DNA from: Chamaecyparis obtusa
Taxonomy: Eukaryota > Streptophyta > Pinopsida > Cupressales > Cupressaceae
Reading direction: 5' to 3'
Length of the DNA: 64,000 bases
Assembly: GCA_027943335.1 (NCBI GenBank)
Contig: BSBK01002159.1
Location: 1,662,001 to 1,726,000, forward strand
Shown here: positions 35,083-47,435 of the stretch, one piece after another
Layout of the letters: each line of letters opens with the position of its first letter
Numbering within the stretch: position 1 is the first letter of the stretch
The notes under the pieces: generated by a model
The model's input: the letters and a program-made list of their open reading frames with translations, nothing else
The model's database searches: none
What the model was told of the DNA's origin: nothing
Position numbers and translations under genes: made by a program

Positions 35083-36536
35083 TATCTTTCTAGTCAACCT
35101 CATTCAAACTGGGGAAAATTTCCATCACCTAGTGTGAACTTGGTCTTGTGAGCTTATCAATCATCTTGAACCTTATCTTATCCTGATTTGATCAAATCTA
35201 TCTCATTTCTGCATCTCCTCTACCTTATTTTGATTTGGATCCCGAGGGGGCACGAACAACCTATCTTTCAAAGCTACAAATTGATTTTTCTATCTTATCT
35301 CTTTGGACATATCATTTCTTATCACATCATATCAATTTTGATATTGTCTTTCAATCTCTATTTCAGTGTTAGGTTCTACTTAAACTGTGCATTGGTATCT
35401 TGCTATCTTTACTAAGTTCTCATTTGATCAAGTTCAAGATTAGTCGTCTCTCCGTGCTTCATTCTATCAAGTTCAAAGTCACATCTCTATCAGTTACCTT
35501 GACATCATCATTCTTTGACTCCATGTGTTCCCATATTGCTCACACATTAGTCAAAGAGGGGCAAATTTAATCACCTAAAAATGGTCTAGTAATCTTTGAG
35601 CCTCACTCTAACATTAAATTTTAAATACTAGATTTCATCTTATGCTGCATATTGATTTAATCTCTTATTTCTTGATCAAATCATCATTTTATCAATTATT
35701 CAATGATATCCTAAAGTTTGGCCACTTTATCCTAAGATTTATTTAATTAAAAGAACATGTCCCCTTTTAATTAAATAAAATCCCCTTTATCCTATGTGTG
35801 CACATGAAAAAGGAATTTCATAATTTAAAAAAATAAAAGAAAAATAATTTTTGTCTACACATTGATTGCACATTCTTCAAGGTGGGTGGAATCTCCTTTT
35901 GCCTCTTAATCTCCTCCACACACCGTTTTGCCTCTTAACCATGTCCTTTGATTTTTCCTCTTGACAATCTTGTGCACCAAAGTCAAAATAGGGTTTTTCC
36001 TCCACCCTCAGATTTTTCCTCTTAATCTCTCACCATCCATCACTCTTTAAAAGGACACTCTCTCCTCATTCTTGGCTAATCTAGAATCTTAATCTTAGAA
36101 TCTTTGGCATACTTTCACTCTTGCATTTTTAGAGCATTCTTGAGTACTTACTTACATCTTGCATTCTAGTTTACATCTCGCATCTTAGATTAGTCTTTAC
36201 TTATTTCATTTAGGTTAAATCACATAGCTTAACTGGGAGGTATTGTAATCTTTTTAGATTAGCTTTTCTTTCCTTGTTCTTGCATTAGCATCATAGCTTA
36301 GATCTTGCATCTCATTTTAGATTATCTCTCATTTTACATTATCATTTGAATCTTCCATTCTATGGTGCACCTTGCAAGGGTTTATTATAAGGTTCATTTT
36401 AGATCCACCATTCATATTATTTAGATTCTTTCATGTCATAGATAGGAATCTATAAGAAGATTCTTGATATTTCCTTTTTCATGGATTCTCTCAAGTGTAG
36501 TGGTTTATAGAAGTGTGTCACATTTTTATCACATAG
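35083..36536 (+). other. Gene-free region, possible LTR with promoter-like motif
   Basis: No credible ORF. CTTTAAAAGGACACTCTCTC near 36046 resembles an LTR core promoter followed by a T-rich leader, so this may be LTR sequence of the Tat-like element. No second copy is in the window. Confidence 0.3.
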
Positions 36537-37060
36537 ACATAGTAACCTACATATCAAGCTACCCAACAAAAATTTCAACCTCTCTAACCTCTCTCTAACT
36601 ACTTCCTCTAGTACACTAAATTTCTCATGTGACTCTACATAATCGCCCCCTCATATAGATAGACATATGGTCATCCCTTTGGAAGATCTCTTACAATAAT
36701 GGGCTATAAACAACTATATGCTCCCATTCCTAGATCTATAACAATGTAATCCCATAGCCAATCAACCTACCCCAATGATAATCCATGATAGCCAATCAAC
36801 CTACCCCAATGATAATCCATGTAGAACATATTTAAATACAAGTACCCAATTATGTAAGGGACCCACAAATACATGGTCTTGTCCCTGACCACCCCCCTCA
36901 AGACTAAACCCATCCCACTAGGAACCCATTCTTTCTCTGATCTAGACATAGTATCCTACAGTTCAAGCTAACTAGTAAAAAATTCAACTTGTCTAACCTC
37001 TCTCTAAACCTCTCCTAGAGAATTTCACATGGATCCACTAAACCTTACTAATCCTTAAGA
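36537..37060 (+). repeat. Diverged direct repeat of about 408 bp period
   Basis: ACATAGTAACCTACATATCAAGCTA with CTAACCTCTCTCTAACTACTTCC from 36537 recurs as ACATAGTATCCTACAGTTCAAGCTA with CTAACCTCTCTCTAAACC from about 36945. The second copy is seen for only about 110 bases. Confidence 0.55.
36754..36821 (+). repeat. Exact 34-bp tandem duplication
   Basis: Two identical adjacent copies at 36754-36787 and 36788-36821, each starting ATAGCCAATCAACCTACCCC. Identity implies a recent event or local assembly duplication. Confidence 0.95.
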
Positions 37061-37904
37061 AAAATATCTAGCTTTGATATTTTTTTTTATCCTAGGCTAT
37101 CTCCAGAACTCAATTGAAGCTCCATGAATTAGAATATGAATGACCTGATATATATTCTCTAGTGTAAAACTAGCCTCTCTTGTAGGTAAATAAAATATGC
37201 ATGTATTTGAGTGCTATCTCTCTCTAACAAAGTAGAAATCAGACCATGATTGGTTATGGTCTATGACATGTAGCATACATAGTATAATCCTAATTGTCTC
37301 AATACCTATCGCTTAGCCTCAGATAACATAAACCTATGTGTCATACCTGAGAGACTTGTGTCTTGGCATCTAAAAAATTTAAATACCTCCTAAAAACTAA
37401 TGAAAACAAAATGATGCATTAGAATCAAGATGAAAAATCCTATCAAAAACTTAAAAAACATATTAAACTAGTCAATTGTGGTACTGTTATAGCAAATATG
37501 GAATACTTATTTAGTTGTAGTATATTTAAAACAATTACAACATAGTTTTAGTGTTTGCACCAATATGCAAAGAAAATGTGGCATATTTATCAAATGTGAC
37601 ACTCAATCTGTGATTGTGGCTCAAAAATTCCAACTGCAGCAAAACTATAGGGCATATACGACACACTTAGATTTTTTGACCAAAACATAAAATTTGAAAT
37701 GCATAATAAATTAGAGCATTAATGAAAAGGGCATGGCTACTCACTATTGGTTTGCTTCTCTCTAGTCATTGAAAAGTTCACACTTGATCTAAGATATGAA
37801 TAACTCGAACAAGACCAACCATAGCTCAATCAAAAGATCAAAATCACTAAAAATTCTTACCTGATCTCGAGAGATCTTAGGATGAAAAGTGATGAAATGA
37901 TAAC
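37061..37904. other. Gene-free spacer left of element D
   Basis: A+T-rich with no credible ORF or recognised repeat. This is the older sequence into which element D inserted. Confidence 0.4.
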
Positions 37905-38497
37905 TGTTGAAATATGAAATAATGAAAAGAAGTTAAGGAAAGAATCCAAGAAAGTGCAATGCAAAAAGGAATTTTACCATAGACCAAGAATGAGTTAATG
38001 CTTCAATATCAATCACCAACATGAGAATGCTCCAAGAATCCAAACAATGAGCCAAGAGATTTGAAAGGGGAAAGCAAAGAAAACCCCTTGTGACATTATG
38101 AATGAGGCCATAGCCTAAAATGAGAGAAAAAAAGAGAAAAAGAGCAATATGCTCATTACAATAACTTTTCCATGAGAAATGAGAGAGAGGAGCATCTTTT
38201 AAATAGAGATGAGAGAGAGGAGTTAGAATGTAACTCCCAAGTCTATGAATGCCACCATTCATAAGTGTGTGTGGGCCAAGTGTGAGATTCCTCTTAAGGA
38301 GGAATAAACTAAATTACAAATTACAATAAATATTTGTCCTCACATATTTCACTAGAGGATGAAATAGAATGTAGTGGAAAGAAGACAAAAAGAAGTATAC
38401 TAGGATACCTTGGCTTATATCCTAATATATTACAACAAAGATTAATAGTCTAACCTTGGTTTATAAATACACCAAGGAAAGATTACAAATTCTAACA
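37905..38497 (-). repeat. 3' LTR of element D
   Basis: Nearly identical to 44175-44767. It contains GGTTTATAAATACACC near 38458; the minus strand gives TATTTATAAACC, a TATA box candidate. Confidence 0.95.
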
Positions 38498-38521
38498 CCC
38501 CCCTTTAATATTTACTTGGGG
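38498..38521 (-). other. Polypurine tract of element D
   Basis: The minus strand reads ATATTAAAGGGGGG immediately before the 3' LTR start TGTTAGAATTTG. Confidence 0.75.
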
Positions 38522-41500
38522 TAATTACAACAAGGGGTATTAAACCCATAATTTACAACAATCTGCAACTTGATCTTCAAGATGAAGTAATTTTATTGTC
38601 TTCAAGTGTGCAAGAAGCCATATGGTACATTAGTCTTTGATAGGAGTATAGGGGTCCTTTGGATGTGCCTTGATGAATCACCTGAAAAAGAAACATAGAA
38701 AAAAGAACAAGAAAACTATCCACAAGTAGAATTTCATCTTATATACAAGTTAGAAAATCTTTCAAGTTGAGTGATTATAATAAACTCTCATAGAGGAATA
38801 AAGATAAATGTACTTATTCACCAACATGCAATGGAGTTAACATGATATCTAAAATAAATCATAAGCTCAAAAGATAGGAACAATAATGCTCTCATAAAAG
38901 ATATATACTAATGCACAAATGACCACAGACAAGGCCAACTAATGAAACCTACATCGACATTGCGTCAATCACATGGATATAGACAGTTCACTAATGAATC
39001 ATCCCACTACAAGTGAATGGGTCATGACTCCATCACCTACATGACTCACGATCTAAGCAATGAAGTATGTAGAACATTATCACATTAGTATAATTATCAA
39101 ATAAGTATAAGAGAGACAAAGATAACACATGTGCCAAAAGAATTAGATCAAATCAAGATTCAGGTTTTCCAGGCATGATTATTAATGCAGATCAATGAAT
39201 GGTTTATGAGGAGAAACAACATATTGCCTTCAAATAAGAAATCCATCATGGACAAGCAACATCATTGCCACGAGGAAGAAGATCGAGATGGGTCAAAACA
39301 ACTTTTTCAAACAAGAGTCTCCTATATTGGAGTGCCCCAAGATATGGTACTCATGTCACCTTATATACTCAAGGTGAAACTCATACCATGAATCAAGAAA
39401 TTCTAAGAGCATACACCAGGAAGACAAAGAACATTGAAGGGGGAATCCCCATAAAATATCATCCTCATACTGAGGAACAAAGTGGAACAAATGGAGGGAA
39501 ACTCTATTGAGTAAGTGCATACCAATTATAGGATGGAGGGATACTCCACGGGCCAGATAAGGCAACTATGAGTCAGTTAAAAACTATCGGGTCCACCATA
39601 GTTAACCTTGAAAAATTGGCTCCCGATGCAACTTACAAAAAAAATTCATATAAACCAGTGGTATAAAACCATAAAATGCTACCATGAGAATAAAGAGATG
39701 CTATAAAAGCATAAAATTGCAACTATGTGCAGATAGATCAATAGAACATAATAACATTGAATCAAATCACTAAATAATGAAGGCAATAGTGTAAGATAAC
39801 TCATAAACTTGAATAATTTGAGATATGATCATAAATTATTAGATATCAGTTAAAATCTCCATGCAAGGTGAACATAAGTGTGAAAAAGAAAGGATGGGCC
39901 CACTATGGAAATATTCGAAAGAAATAAATCATGTATCTAGAAAAAGAATTGAATAAATGAAGAAAGAGGATAGAGAGATATGAACAAAGCAAGGATCGAG
40001 CAATCAAATTAGCAATATTGAAGTTAGTTTAAAGTGTGAATCAATTTGAAGTGCATGAAAGTGCAAAAATAATATAATGAGCAAGACAGTTTAACAGAAT
40101 GTTAAACAAGGAGTAAGCGAGGAGCTTATAAGAGGTTTGATACACCATAGTTCAAGGATACATATGACCTCGGGTGACACATAATCGCAACTAATAGCAT
40201 CAATGTCACAAAATATGTTGTACATGGAATCATATTGAGTTTTGAATCAATAAACACTATTCATTTATAACTTATATATGGTTTAAACCACATTGAAATA
40301 CACTTGCAAATTTATAAGACAAAGCTATGATCTAGCTATATTGAGCATATACCATGGAGTCACCTAAACTTATCATAATACTCATAAAGGCAATTTAGAT
40401 AACTCACAATACTTGAACAATTATAAAAAGAATGACTTTGTTTTCTTTGGATCAACATTTTCCACATAACTTTTTGCTTCTTTAAATTAACAATGAGGTT
40501 AAATTAGAATATAAAAGAAATATGTGAAAACCACACATGGTAATTAGAATTATTTAAATTTAATTTAAGGTATTAAAGTGAACATTGTTCAAAATAAATA
40601 CTGATAGAATTAAATTTATAAAAATATGAAGTAGGCTAGAAGAGGTTAGAAACAATAAAATTTAATGCCTCTAGAACGTTAAAATGCAATTTAACTTAAT
40701 GTTAATGAATATTTGAATAGATTGAATCAATAATTAACTTTTTGTTAAGCCTCACAAAAAATGAACATAGAAAACAAGTTGATAAAATGATAATCATGGA
40801 TGAGTTAAACTTACACAAAAGGTGAATGTTTTAAACTTTTAATTTTAAGCTTTAAACGTTATAAAGCTATTTAAACGGAATTGAAAATTATAACAAAAGG
40901 AAACTAACTAATTTTTTATTTTTAAACTAACAATGTTATGAAAAGCATTTAAATTGATAATTATGTAAGCAAAGAAAAAAGTCCTCAAAAGAAATTAATT
41001 TTTTTGATATAAATGTCTTACTTAAAATAATTAAATATAAATATTTGAAATAAATGCCTTCAAAAAATCAATCTCTTAGAACAAATCTAAGTTGAAATTC
41101 TAAAGGTTCAAAAATTAACATTTTAAGAAAAAACTTAATGTTTTAAAAAAAATCTCATATAAGAAATAAAAAACTTACTTTAATTCAAATAAACTTTAAT
41201 ATAATTTTTTTTGAGTATATATAAAAAAAATATAAAAACAAGAATAAGAAAAGTTAAGACTTACAAAAAACTTCTGTAGCTTTTCAAAAGTTTAAAGAAA
41301 CACACATTGCAAAGAAGATGACACGTAAGATTGAAAAGGAAATGATGCAAAGGCTGAACAGATACACTTTGAATTCTACCTTGCCTTATATAGGTTATGG
41401 TTTAGATAGATTAAATAATTAATAATGGAAGAGACGTTAGACATATTTTGATATAAACTATTAAAATTAATTAAACTAGTTTAAAACGGTCAAAGTTATT

Positions 41501-44160
41501 AAGCTAAAAAAAGTTCAAACTATAGAAAGAAAGAAATGATGGAGCAACAGAACAGTGGCAGTGAAACAAGGAATATGGCAGAGACGTTACAAATGAGAGA
41601 AAGCTAGAGGAGTTATTGTTTTGATTGGGAGGCAGAGCTAGTGGACAGTCAGTTTTAGAAAGTTATTTGCCAAAAAAAAGCCAGCAAATAAGTAACCAAC
41701 TATATGACTTGACCGACAATGATTTAAAAAAAAGATAGAATAATGATTAGTCTGCAGCTTTAAAAAAATAAAAATGATTATCCTGCATAAAAAATGTTTA
41801 TCCTGCAGATACCAAAAATATGAGAGAATAAATCTACAACAATTTGATAATAATCTCCAACTAATGCACAAAGAATAAGTCAGATTTAAATAGATATCAT
41901 GCCACTTATACACAGATTGCAGAAGCTGCATAACAAAGGATTCAATAAAGTTTAAGGTTTTAAACAAAGCTAGAATATCAAAGAGAAAATCTCAGACCAA
42001 ACTAAATTTTAGTTAAGGCTGCGCACTTATGTTTATACTGCACACAAATTAATGAATAACAATATAAATCTGTAAACGTTAATACTAAACAAACAAAACA
42101 ATAATAGATTTAAAACAAGAACTCTTTATGGATAATACTTATTGAATGATAACAATATATTATGATGTTGTCAAAACAATATAAAGCTATCTTTAGTGCT
42201 GCTATAAGGCTGCGAAACAAGGGAGCAGGGAGGGTTGTGAAAGCCAAAGGAGGGAGCCAATGCAAGGAAGGAGTTGGGTCACGCTTGAGTTCCAGATTAA
42301 TTCGCAATCTAAGTTTTTTTAAAAATAATTTTGTTCAAAGTTAGAGGTATACGAGTTTTTGTTTGATTTATTTATCGGGCTTTCTATAACCATTTAGATC
42401 ACTGTTTATCGGCTTTAATGTTCCAAATCTTTTACATCTCTATTTTTTGAATAGTAACAACATTTAAGTTACAACAATATCTACAGATAGAGTGTACATA
42501 TAATAGTCTGGAGGTAGTGACATTAGATTTGGTTGTGGCATGAAAAATTCCAGTCAAGCATCATAAAAAAATTGCAATTACATAATATGTTTTTAAGTTG
42601 AAACAAATAAAAAATTGACCAAACTCAAGTTTAATAATAATTTGAGAAAGTTTATCCCATTTTTGTGAGTAAAGATTGACAAAAGATCATGCCAGCTAAC
42701 TCAAAGATAAAACCCACAATTTTTACAGTCAAAAAATTAGCAAACTAAAATTTATAACTATTCATTAAGATTCTAAACCGAAAATGAAGATTGCATTATA
42801 GAGAAACTAAAAAAAATATGATAAAGTTAGTTTTGGATTTCAAAAGTAATATGCTTAAACCAAAACCGTTCACTGTTTCCACATTCTATTTAAATTTAGC
42901 AGATTAAAAAAAATCTAACAACTACCACAGAAGGGAAAGCGGAAGTAAAAAAGGGAATATCACATTGCAAGTATTGAAATCTACATTTAATGTATGGAAC
43001 TTTTGAAATAACTCAAAGGGCGAAGATGAAAACAACAAATGACTATCTGATATAAACTACTAAAAATATGATGTAAACAAATAAAAAGGAAAATAAATGA
43101 AGCAGTTTAAGCAGCATTATTAAGACATTTGGCAAGAAATGTCTAAAAAACTTCAGTGCAGCAAGACAATAATGCATCGAAAACCAAATAAATATGATCC
43201 AAACCAACAATCTAAGTGGCATCAGTAATGTACTTAACATATTATCTTTAAGAGACTAAAAGCACAGTGGGAGAATAATGCGTAGAAAACCATTTGAACA
43301 TCATCAAATTCATATTAGGCAACATCAGGAAGTTATCTAACAGACAATGTTCCAAAAACTCAAATATGATTAAAACCTGAAGAACATGATCAATATCAAC
43401 CTGAAAGAAACTATTTAATACAATCTTGTCAAGTAAAGAAGAAATGACTAGATTAGAAATGGAATGCTAGTGATATAAAATAAAGGCAAATGGGATACTA
43501 TTGAGCTACAACTATACTTAGACATCGAAAGAAGTGAACTAGCATAGAAAAAACAAAGCTTAAAACTCTCAGACGACATTAAAGGCCTACATACGATGAA
43601 TCTCATATGTTACTGTACACTAAATCAGACAAGATTACGATAGAAATAGAGCCTAAGACCTGATTAAAGTGGATCTATTTCCATAGATAACAGAATCAAA
43701 TGAAATCGATATTAAAAAATAGAGATATAAACAATATCTGAGATATAAAATATTAGTAACTAGAAATATTATAAAATGCATAGATATTATTATTTGAATA
43801 TGGCATGAATCAACCCAGCATAGGGCATGATAAAAGGAAAGATTAGATTAAAACTTGTTAGATCTGAAAAAAAACTTTAAATGAAGATAATTAAGTTTAG
43901 ATCTGTTGGCAAGCTATCTAGAACTGGTTACTAAGAACTATAAATTGGGTTTGGTGGTGAACCGTCCAAACCCCCAAAAAATTTCAAAACCTTGAAACTA
44001 AAACTAGATTTGAAATAAAAAAGAAGAAAATAAAGAGCTGCAACAAGAGTTAGATTTTACAAAAATAATGAAAAACCTGTAACAATAGTTAGATAAATAA
44101 AGAAAAAACTTACTCTTTCAAATGACACCTTCCTGCAAAACACTTAAACAAGGATTAAAC
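38522..44160 (-). other. Interior of element D, no coding capacity seen
   Basis: The few ORFs of 60-110 codons show no retroelement motif and overlap each other in unrelated frames. The strand is A-rich. A minus-strand CCTATATAAGGC near 41388-41399 resembles a core promoter, which could mean an internal LTR relic or a second start site. Confidence 0.6.
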
Positions 44161-44161
44161 C

Positions 44162-44174
44162 TGCTCTGATACCA
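44162..44174 (-). other. Primer-binding site of element D
   Basis: The minus strand TGGTATCAGAGCA directly follows the LTR end TTTCAACA and matches the initiator Met tRNA complement. Confidence 0.9.
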
Positions 44175-44767
44175 TGTTGAAATATGAAATAATGAAAAGA
44201 AGTTAAGGAAAGAATCCAAGAAAGTGAAATGCAAAAAAGAATTTTACCATAGACCAAGAATGAGTTAATGCTTCAATATCAATCACCAACATGAGAATGC
44301 TCCAAGAATCCAAACAATGAGCTAAGAGATTTGAAAGGGGAAAGCAAAGAAAACCCCTTGTGACATTATGAATGAGACCATAGCCTAAAATGAGAGAAAA
44401 AAAGAGAAAAAGAGCAATATGCTCATTACAATAACTTTTCCATGAGAAATGAGAGAGAGGAGCATCTCTTAAATAGAGATGAGAGAGAGGAGTTAGAATG
44501 TAACTCCCAAGTCTATGAATGCCACCATTCATAAGTGTGTGTGGGCCAAGTGTGAGATTCCTCTTAAGGAGGAATAAACTAAATTGCAAATTACAATAAA
44601 TATTTGTCCTCACATATTTCACTAGAGGACGAAATAGAATGTAGTGGAAAGAAGACAAAAAGAAGTATACTAGGATACCTTGGCTTATATCCTAATATAT
44701 TACAACAAAGATTAATAGTCTAACCTTGGTTTATAAATACACCAAGGAAAGATTACAAATTTTAACA
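44175..44767 (-). repeat. 5' LTR of element D
   Basis: Partner of 37905-38497, about 1.3 percent different by eye. Confidence 0.95.
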
Positions 44768-44812
44768 TAACCCTAGTCACTATTTATAGCCAATTTACCA
44801 AAACCCTAATTA

Positions 44813-45998
44813 TTTTAATGCTATAAGGAACTAAGAGGGGGGTAGGGTTGAATTAGTGAAACACAGATCTATTTAAAATTTTACTTAACTTTCAAATTAT
44901 CCAACATGCAAAAGTAAATATTACATAGAAACATAATGCATAAAACATCCAGACAATAATCAACACCAATATTTTGTATGAGAACCCTTGTTAGAGGGAA
45001 AAACCATGATGGTAATTGTCACCCACTAACCTCACTAGTGCACCAAATAATATCTTCCCTATTAGGAGCAATTACCACACCCTGCTAAGGATATACCCGG
45101 TGAAGAGTAGCTATAGCCTGATTAAAAGCTATTACAAAGTCCTATTAGGAGATACCCTATTAGAATATTTAGAAATCCTTTTGAGAGTCACCTAGCTAGA
45201 GGGATAAAACTTTAGACCTATTAGGATCTTTCATACCTTGTTAGGAGTAACTTGGTTAAAGGATTTTAACCGCAATCCTATTAGAACTTACCTTGAGAAA
45301 TAACTCAAATAAAAATTGATTTGATTGTAGCACACTCCTCCCGATAGATCCAATTTTTCTATGATCAAATCACTTCCCTAATCATACATACTTCACCTTC
45401 AATTATCATAACCATCACAAAATATAACCATCATAGTTTCCCTTTAATTTTATCTCTTATATACACTTTTAGGTTAGTGGAATAACCCTAAAATGTGTTA
45501 TTGAAGTTAGCCTCTAGAATCCATACAAATTCATAAGAGATCACACAAACATAGGAAATTATGATAAAAAATGTTGGCTCTAGATAATACAATTCAAAAA
45601 TAAAACAAATATAAACATTAATCCAAATGCCACCTTAATTTCATCACCTTGACAAACTAGCTGGCTATTCTAGCCATTATCACTAATGTTTCCTCCAAAT
45701 CTTCAACTTTACTTTGAACCATCTTACATAATCATATAAGAAGGTTAATATAAATTTGTAAATTCTACTTGTCCAATCATACCACTAGATCTATTCATAG
45801 CATCACCCCACACCGCATTCACCATGACTAATTGTGTTATCAATGAACACTCTGTATACTTAGAGAAATCCTTGTGCAATCATCTTTACAACTGATATAC
45901 TAGATTCATTCATCTTAAAAGAATTTTTTTCTAGAAATGATAAAACTCCAACATGAAACCTAAGAAAATAATCTCTCCAACACCATCAAATTCTAACA
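44813..45998 (-). repeat. 3' LTR of element B
   Basis: From TTTTAATGCTATAAGG to ...CCATCAAATTCTAACA. It aligns with both ends of 58098-58656. The terminal TG of the right copy reads TT here. Confidence 0.85.
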
Positions 45999-46020
45999 AT
46001 CTCCCCCTTGAGCATTGATG
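45999..46020 (-). other. Polypurine tract of element B
   Basis: The minus strand reads CATCAATGCTCAAGGGGGAGAT just before the LTR start TGTTAG, in the same arrangement as element A. Confidence 0.8.
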
Positions 46021-46578
46021 AAAACACTTGAAGAATTTTTTTACTAAGTCTCAAATGATGAAAAAAATGTAATCACCATAAATCTAACTCTCATAACTAT
46101 ACTTATCCCATTTCAAATACTTAGCCAATGTTTATCATATACTACTCCCCTTTTGACAATAATAACAAAGGTATACAAATGATATGCAAAAAGTAAAATA
46201 TTATTGAGTATGGAGTAGCATATATAGGTTACAATCTATTTAATATATCAATGAATTTCTCTTGCAAAACTTGTAGACCATTAACCCAAATTTTATGTAA
46301 GTTATTCATGATCAAGATTTTTCCATGAAAATGATGGGAAAGCTCTTCAAATATATCCATAGTGCACATATCTGGGGTAGCAAAAAATTGTTTTGCCTCT
46401 TTCACTCCTTGTAGAATATCCACTTTAGGAATGAATAAATTCTATATTTCCAACAAGTTAGCTATCCTCTTTTCCTACTCATCTCTATAGACCTAAAGCT
46501 TATGGTTTATTACATTAACTTATGCTCCAAACCTGGTTACAGCTAAACCATTGATAAGATAAAAATTTAAAGTTAATA

Positions 46579-47435
46579 TGATGTAGGAGCATCCTGGGTG
46601 TAAGGGAAATCTTGCATCACCCAAAAATATTTCTAGTTCTTTTCAATAAGGGTTATCTTGTGCAGATTTGCTATTTATGGAAACTTACTATTTTTAGTAA
46701 GTTGTTCATGCGAGCTCATAATCTTTTGATTTCACAGGTGAAGGTTCATCTTAGTCATATCAGTTTGCCAGTTGAATATAATTTCCATATCATCTGTATT
46801 GGTGAAGTTATTGAAGTTTTTGGTTACAAAATCTTTGATCTTAATTTTTACGGCCTTAGAGGCTCCAAAATGAGATCGAACCCTGACTCAATGGAACTTG
46901 TGCGAGTTAGGCATTGTATATCAGGACTTGCAATTTCTGAAAACTGGTTATAATAGCCAAACAGAGCTACAGTTAAAAATTTATGGCCTCTTGAAAGTTG
47001 GGCTACCTAAAAATATAAATTTTAATTATTTTGAGTTGACCCTAATGTAAAAAAAAATGAAAAATAAACTAATTCTAAGGGTGGTCGACCTTAATGGATA
47101 AAATTTTGGAACCTTCTCAGGCGGTGGAAAATTGCCTATATAAGGAAGGCCTGTAGTGTTTTCTATGGAAGTTTTGGGTGATTATTCGAGGCTTTGTCCT
47201 ACATAATATTGTAAGGAAAATGCCCATGTGGCTTTTCATATTATAATTCTGAAATTTGTAATTCCACACTTGTGGAGATAAAAAGATGTCCATTTTTTGC
47301 TCTTGCAAATTAGTTTTGTGTCTCTATTTCTATTATGTGTTCGTAGTATTAAGGGGAGCACCCTTCATCATAATAACCTTAGCTTCTATTGATCTTCACA
47401 TCTCTTCCTATCAACATCTTTCATAAATTGTTAAA
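46579..47435 (+). mobile_element. Solo-LTR-like insertion inside element B
   Basis: It starts TGATGTAGGAGCATCCTGGG, closely resembling the start of element C's LTRs (TGATGCAGGAGAATCTCGGG), and carries a clear core promoter (CCTATATAAGGAAGGCCTG, 47135-47153). The segment is flanked by a 12-bp direct repeat, AATATGATGTAG (46575-46586 and 47436-47447). The right end is uncertain because it does not finish in a clear CA. Confidence 0.55.
47137..47144 (+). promoter_or_regulatory. TATA box in the solo-LTR-like segment
   Basis: TATATAAG in the context GCCTATATAAGGAAGG, a strong plant TATA match. Confidence 0.55.

Larger units (their letters stand above)
37905..44767 (-). mobile_element. Element D: young non-coding LTR retrotransposon (LARD-like)
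   Basis: Two 593 bp direct repeats (37905-38497 and 44175-44767) begin TGTTGAAATATGAAATAATG and end TAACA; I count about 8 differences. A primer-binding site on the minus strand abuts the right copy and a purine tract abuts the left one, so the element is on the minus strand. Flanks share TAAC (or ATAAC if the last A is shared). The 5.7 kb interior has no gag or pol motif. It is a large derivative that depends on enzymes made elsewhere. Confidence 0.9.

Noticed and set aside
39185..39510. Overlapping short ORFs in element D as gag remnants.
   Set aside because: No Gag, knuckle or pol motif; two unrelated frames of similar length overlap, as expected by chance.
46612..46953. 113-codon ORF as a gene.
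   Set aside because: It lies in the U3-like part of the solo-LTR-like segment, upstream of its TATA box, with no recognisable protein motif.
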